Positions 59,669 to 64,000 of a stretch of DNA of 64,000 nucleotides are shown piece after piece. The DNA is from Selaginella tamariscina. Its lineage: Eukaryota > Streptophyta > Lycopodiopsida > Selaginellales > Selaginellaceae. The stretch lies in contig PUQB01000288.1 in NCBI GenBank assembly GCA_003024785.1, positions 124,001 to 188,000 of the forward strand, written 5' to 3'. How positions within the stretch are numbered: the stretch's first letter is position 1; each line of letters begins with the position of its first letter. Below the pieces are notes generated by a model. The model saw only the letters and a program-made list of their open reading frames with translations. It was not told the DNA's origin and did not search any database. Both the position numbers and the translations under genes were made by a program.

Positions 59669-59960
59669 AATAATATATATATATAATATACAAAATCCTA
59701 TAAATCAATCTTCCATATTTTTTTATAAATTTAATAGTTAAGTAAACTATTATTAAAGAGTTTATTATAATTATGAATATTAAATATACTATATTTTATA
59801 ATTTTGTAATTGCTTTAAGCTTCATGAAACATACATTATTTTGCAGTTTTGTTAATCATGACTTTATCAACGTTTTTGACATTCCCATATCGAATGGATT
59901 TAACATTTATAAAATATGTTGGATCTTTTTATATGTAAGTCCTAGTGTAGAGTTGTGTAA
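59669..59960 (-). pseudogene. 3' end of a second transposase-like gene (X family)
   Basis: Continues the X-family left region interrupted by element B. It matches 38,395-38,670, including the end of the transposase gene (reversed ..TKxxRECMFHEA stop region, 59,816-59,938), with substitutions and small deletions. Homology to X then stops at about 59,940. Confidence 0.75.
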
Positions 59961-61490
59961 GATAACTGTTTGGTTTAGGGTTTAAACCCTAAACAGAAAG
60001 CTTGATGCTAAACCCCTAAATATTTAATTATGTCTATCGTAATTAACTCATTGGTGTGTGTATGTGTGTGCATATGTGTTTCTATAAGTGCTTTTAATGC
60101 ATATCATGGGATGCTTTTAAGGGTGTGTTGTGTGCATGTAAAAGTTTATAAATATTCGTGTATGTATATGTAAGAGAGTGTATGTAACTATAAATGTTTG
60201 GTTTGGGACTTACACCCTAAACCGTAAATACAAAGCTAGATGCTAAACGCTTAAACATTTATTTATATCGTGATCCATTCATCAACTTCTGTATTTGTGT
60301 GCATATATGTCTCGTAAGTGCTTATAATGTGTGTGCACGTGTATATGTAAAATTTTGATTATGTTGTATATGTGTGTAAAAGAAACATTGAATTAAAGTG
60401 AAAAATATTAATATACACACTATTAACATATTTTAAATATACATAATAATATATCATTTTATAATATATAGTCATATATAGTTTTAATAATATATATTAA
60501 TTTAATATTAATAATAAGGTTTAACATTGGAATATTCTTGAAATAATAAGAAAATCATTGAGAAAATCCTATTAATATAAGCAAATGTTGAATAATTACT
60601 CAAATAATTAAGAATATTATTATACACTAATTGAATTAAGATAATCAGGTTTAATATTGGAATATTCTTGGAATATAAAGAAAATAATAAAGAATATCCC
60701 ATTAATATAAAGAATTGTAAATTGATTACTCGAATAATTAAAAATAATATTAAATACACATTATAAATACATTTTAAATGATACATAATAATATATCATT
60801 TTATTTATTGTATAAGTATATATACTTAATAATATATACTAGAATATTAAGAATGTAGAATAATTACTAAAATTTTGTAAAATTAAACAGCTTGAATCAC
60901 TTGCTAATGTTAAATATATTAATGCAATTTATAAAAATCATTGGAATTAAAGAATATATATTTAGAGAGTCAGTTATTTATGTTAACTCATTTAAAATTT
61001 TTTTCTTTTCAAAAATTTAAAATTCTGACATAAGTATTGTCAGTTTAACATGTAAATTTGAAAATGTTTTTAATTTCCTACTCAAATTCAGATCTAGTTC
61101 TCTCTCTTGCAAGAGTTTCTTAAAAATGTACTTGCAAATTTAAAAATGCATTTAATTTCCCATTCAAATTCAGATTTGGTTCTTTCTCTCGGCAAGAGTT
61201 TCTTCATTTTTATAATTTTCACTCTGCAGATCTTCTTTTTTCTTGATAATGATCAGCTCAGGAGCGACATTAAATTGGGTGTTATTGTTTATAAGAAAGC
61301 ACGGTGTCCTTAATGCTGTTTACAAATAAGTATTATAAATAAATTTAGAAATACTTATAAAAATTCACTCTTTTACATTCTCTCTTAAAATTAGGATTTA
61401 GAGGTTTAGGAATTCATTAAGATTGTATTATAATCCGTTAAGGATTTATCCCGTTTACACATCTTTTTTACTTAAGACTCTTAGTTAGCA
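59961..61490. repeat. inverted copy of the X spacer next to array 1
   Basis: AT-rich, no gene. Segments 60,400-60,840 and 61,090-61,420 correspond, reversed, to the tandem-repeat region and to 42,370-42,640 of X. A GTTTAGGGTTTAAACCCTAAAC palindrome-like stretch (given in part) lies near 59,972-59,993 and related ACACCCTAAACC at about 60,210. Confidence 0.7.
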
Positions 61491-61507
61491 GAGATCTTAA
61501 AGAGTTC

Positions 61508-62236
61508 TCGATGGGATGGCGAGATTAATCTGGCCATTTCTTTTTTGCCTCTTAAAAGAAGTGACGGGATTAATCCCACCACAAATTTCTGAAACAAGGA
61601 AGGGGTGGCGGGATTAATCCCACCAATGCTTCTTTGCCTCTTAAAAAGGGCGAAGGGATTAATCCCTCTGACAACTCACTGAAACGATGAAGAGTTGACG
61701 AATTAGTTTTAAAGAGTTGTGGGCAGGATTAATCCCATCCACCATTGTAGGAAGCAGGGCCTACCACCCCTTCCCTGTTTTAGAGAATTATGGGCGAGAT
61801 TTATCTGCCGACTAGTTTAGGAGGCAAGGAAGCATTAGCGAGATTAATCCCACCACCCCTTCGAGATCTCTATGAAATCTTGGCTAGCTAAGAATTTTAA
61901 TTAAATAGGATATGTGAATGGGATAAATTCATAACAGATTTTAGTGCAATTCTAATGGACCCTAAACCCCCAAAGTAGTTTCATCAAATGGCACATCATA
62001 ACAAGCCAATATGTAATCACGCCCACCATTTTTAAAGGTGAAATTAACCCTGCCTATGCTTATCTGTCTTCTAAATGGTAGGTAGGATTAATCCCACCGA
62101 CTCTTCCCTGTCGGAGAGAGTCATGGGCGGGATTAATGCTGCCGATTCTTCCCTATCGGAGAGAGTCATGGGTGGGATTAATCCTGCCCACCATTCTATT
62201 AGGTGGGAAGGGTGGCGGGATTAATCCCGCCACCAC
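61508..62236. repeat. palindrome array 3 (degenerate), upstream of transposase copy 2
   Basis: About 12 diverged copies of the array unit (GGCGAGATTAATCTGGCC, GACGGGATTAATCCCACC, GGCGGGATTAATCCCACC, CGAAGGGATTAATCCCTCTG and others). The last copy is perfect (about 62,214-62,231). It lies 145 bp before the transposase copy on the + strand, the same relative place as array 1. Confidence 0.9.
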
Positions 62237-62379
62237 TTGTATTAATCAAGCATGATAATTTATACTTATACATAATTATATATTATTGAACACGCAATAT
62301 ATTAAACACCCTCGAGTCACATTGTTTTGCATATTGCATAAACAGATATCATAAAAACACAATTATTTATATGTAGGAC

Positions 62380-64000
62380 AATATGTTTAATACTGGAGAT
62401 AAAATATTCTTCTTCAGAACAACGAGATAGTTGGCACTAAAATTGTGGAAGTTCAAGATGATAATGCACCATGTCACAATATTGCCCAAGGATCTTATGT
62501 GTACGTATAGGTGAACACCATTTGCAAACATGTTGAAGTTCTTGGAATGGAATTGAAGAGGGTTCTCCTGTATTGTGGAATGTGGATGAAGTCAAGGCTT
62601 ATATAAAGAGTGCAGAGTCACAAACAAATAGTAGTACGAGTTCACTAGATGATGGCTTGCCTATTGTGATGGATGAGGTGATTCTCTTTCTTTATGAGAT
62701 TGAGGTTGGGAGGGGCATCATCACAGTTGTAAATCCAATGGAAGTCGTATCAAAAGAGAAACTAGAGCCTACTTCGTGGGTGTAGTTGTGATAGAAGTTT
62801 TACCTAATGGCACATTGCATCCTGAATCCCTCGTGAGGTACCTGTGCTTGATCCACAACAAGATGGTCATTCAAACCAACATTCCAAAGCTTGTTGCAAC
62901 ACCAAAGTGCCTTGGAAATGTCATGGAACTTTTGATTTCATTGACAGGTGTGCTAACACATGGACACAGTTGTAAATTATATGGACACTTTTCATTTCCA
63001 CATTGGTCATTGGCTATGTATTTCAAAAACCTTGAAGCCCACTCACAAACAAGTCTTATAGGTGATCTCAAAGTGAAGAAACAACACCTTCAACCTTTAC
63101 ATAATGTTCTCATGAACACATTTGCACTTGAGGCTAAATATGAGAGGCATTGTCAGCAGCCTGCACAAAAAATAGATGGCCCTATTGAGAGTTCTGGTTC
63201 AGTGGAGAGATCTAGCTCACATAGTGTACATGTGTCCTCAACATCAAATAAGCTTCCTCGTCATTTGCTTTTACAATGGATAATTGTGCATGCGAGAACA
63301 AAAATAGGTAAATCATTTTAGTTAAGGGTTTCTCAAGCTCATACTTACTTTTATTTTCTAAATATGTACTAGCGTACTTGTCAATGCTTATTGCTAAAGG
63401 TGTGTTTGAGACAATCACACTCAGTTCCTTATGGTTGGTCACACTCATGAATATATTGATGCGTTCTTCAGCAAGGTCTTCAACTCTACAAAATGACAAG
63501 TGCACTTACCTTATTGCATATGATAGATCTTTTTGAAAATTGCATCTCCAAAAAAAGTACTGCATAATAGGTATACCATCTCTTATGGAGAAAAAAAATT
63601 GTAGTGGCACAAGGTGACCAGTTAAATAATCGCTTCCCTCTTTGATATACCCTTGAGAAATTTTTTGAAGTCTGGCACCTCAGTCACAAGCAGTGATTAA
63701 ATCCGTAGTCAAAAATTCCTACGAAAATGTTTAATTATTAATCTAATTACTAGTTTACTAATTACTAATCTAATTTAATTACTAATCCGTAGCATTTTTT
63801 TACTCGGCATATATCACTGGGACTCACAAGCACAACACAACAAGTTACGGCCATTAGAACAGGAGTGGTTATCGAAAGAGGGCTTAATGCTCTTCAAAAG
63901 TGGAGAGGATGGAAAGCCACTTCTTCCCAAAAGAACAACCAAACCCTATTTCATTGAGTGCCTAGCTCAAGGATCAAGAGCTTATTATTGATGGCATCAA
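62380..64000 (+). pseudogene. transposase-like gene copy 2, rearranged, runs off right edge
   Basis: Starts like copy 1 (ATGTTTAATACTGGAGATAAA) and keeps EVILFLYEIEVGRGIITVV and the CLIHNKM, KVKKQHLQPLHN, SNKLPRHLLLQ segments. It is broken by an early single-base loss and by a ~0.9-kb deletion joining ..LHPESLVR directly to YLCLIHNKM. A segment is inverted at about 63,558-63,697, and ~130 bp of unrelated AT-rich sequence sits at about 63,698-63,830. It resumes at 63,842 (LRPLEQEWL.. region). The intron at 63,307 (GTAAATCATTTTAG) is conserved with copy 1. Confidence 0.85.

Overview
The window reads as nuclear DNA of a land plant with a very compact gene style. The genes are plant families: PPR, NAC, MAP70, FtsH11-type protease and P4-ATPase. 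Their introns are almost all about 45-60 nt with clean GT..AG ends, and short runs of the plant telomere unit (CCCTAAA) occur internally. Tiny introns, tightly packed genes and nests of transposons suggest a lycophyte of the Selaginella (spikemoss) type. The species is inference, not seen.

Region 1 (1-23,600) is a gene island. In order: a PPR protein (-, cut by the left edge), Cu/Zn superoxide dismutase (-), a TLDc-domain protein (+), an organelle-type aspartyl-tRNA synthetase (-), a membrane-tethered NAC factor (-), a thimet-type M3 oligopeptidase (-), an FtsH11-like protease (+), the SUMO E2 SCE1 (+), MAP70 (+) and a P4-ATPase flippase (+). Spacing is tight: SOD/TLDc and oligopeptidase/FtsH11 are divergent pairs about 110-135 bp apart, and the TLDc and AspRS reading frames overlap tail to tail by 14 bp. 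The P4-ATPase has two single-base frame breaks and the FtsH11-like gene appears to have one.

Region 2 (23,600-64,000) is AT-rich and built from nested mobile elements. Two long LTR elements with matching LTRs and intact 5-bp target duplications have no coding capacity: A, 26,352-33,473 (+), and B, 52,475-59,668 (-). A decayed Ty3/gypsy gag-pol element (C, 33,700-37,866) has a related LTR and may represent their autonomous partner.

The most striking object is element X, about 38,039-52,273. It is a ~14-kb putative DNA transposon with imperfect terminal inverted repeats. A ~225-bp MITE at 34,783-35,005 has two ends that match the two ends of X, which supports these boundaries. X carries a transposase-like gene on the minus strand and, running divergently, two plus-strand genes: a large protein with a ParB/sulfiredoxin-like segment followed by a possible DNA-methyltransferase-like segment, and an FCP1/NIF-type HAD phosphatase-like protein. 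Upstream of both the transposase-like gene and the ParB-like gene lies an array of the 18-bp palindrome GGCGGGATTAATCCCGCC and its variants, spaced about 42-60 bp apart. A further copy sits inside an intron of the ParB-like gene. A second, rearranged X-family copy (59,669-64,000, with array and transposase on the + strand) keeps the array upstream of the transposase gene, so the association is ancestral to both copies.
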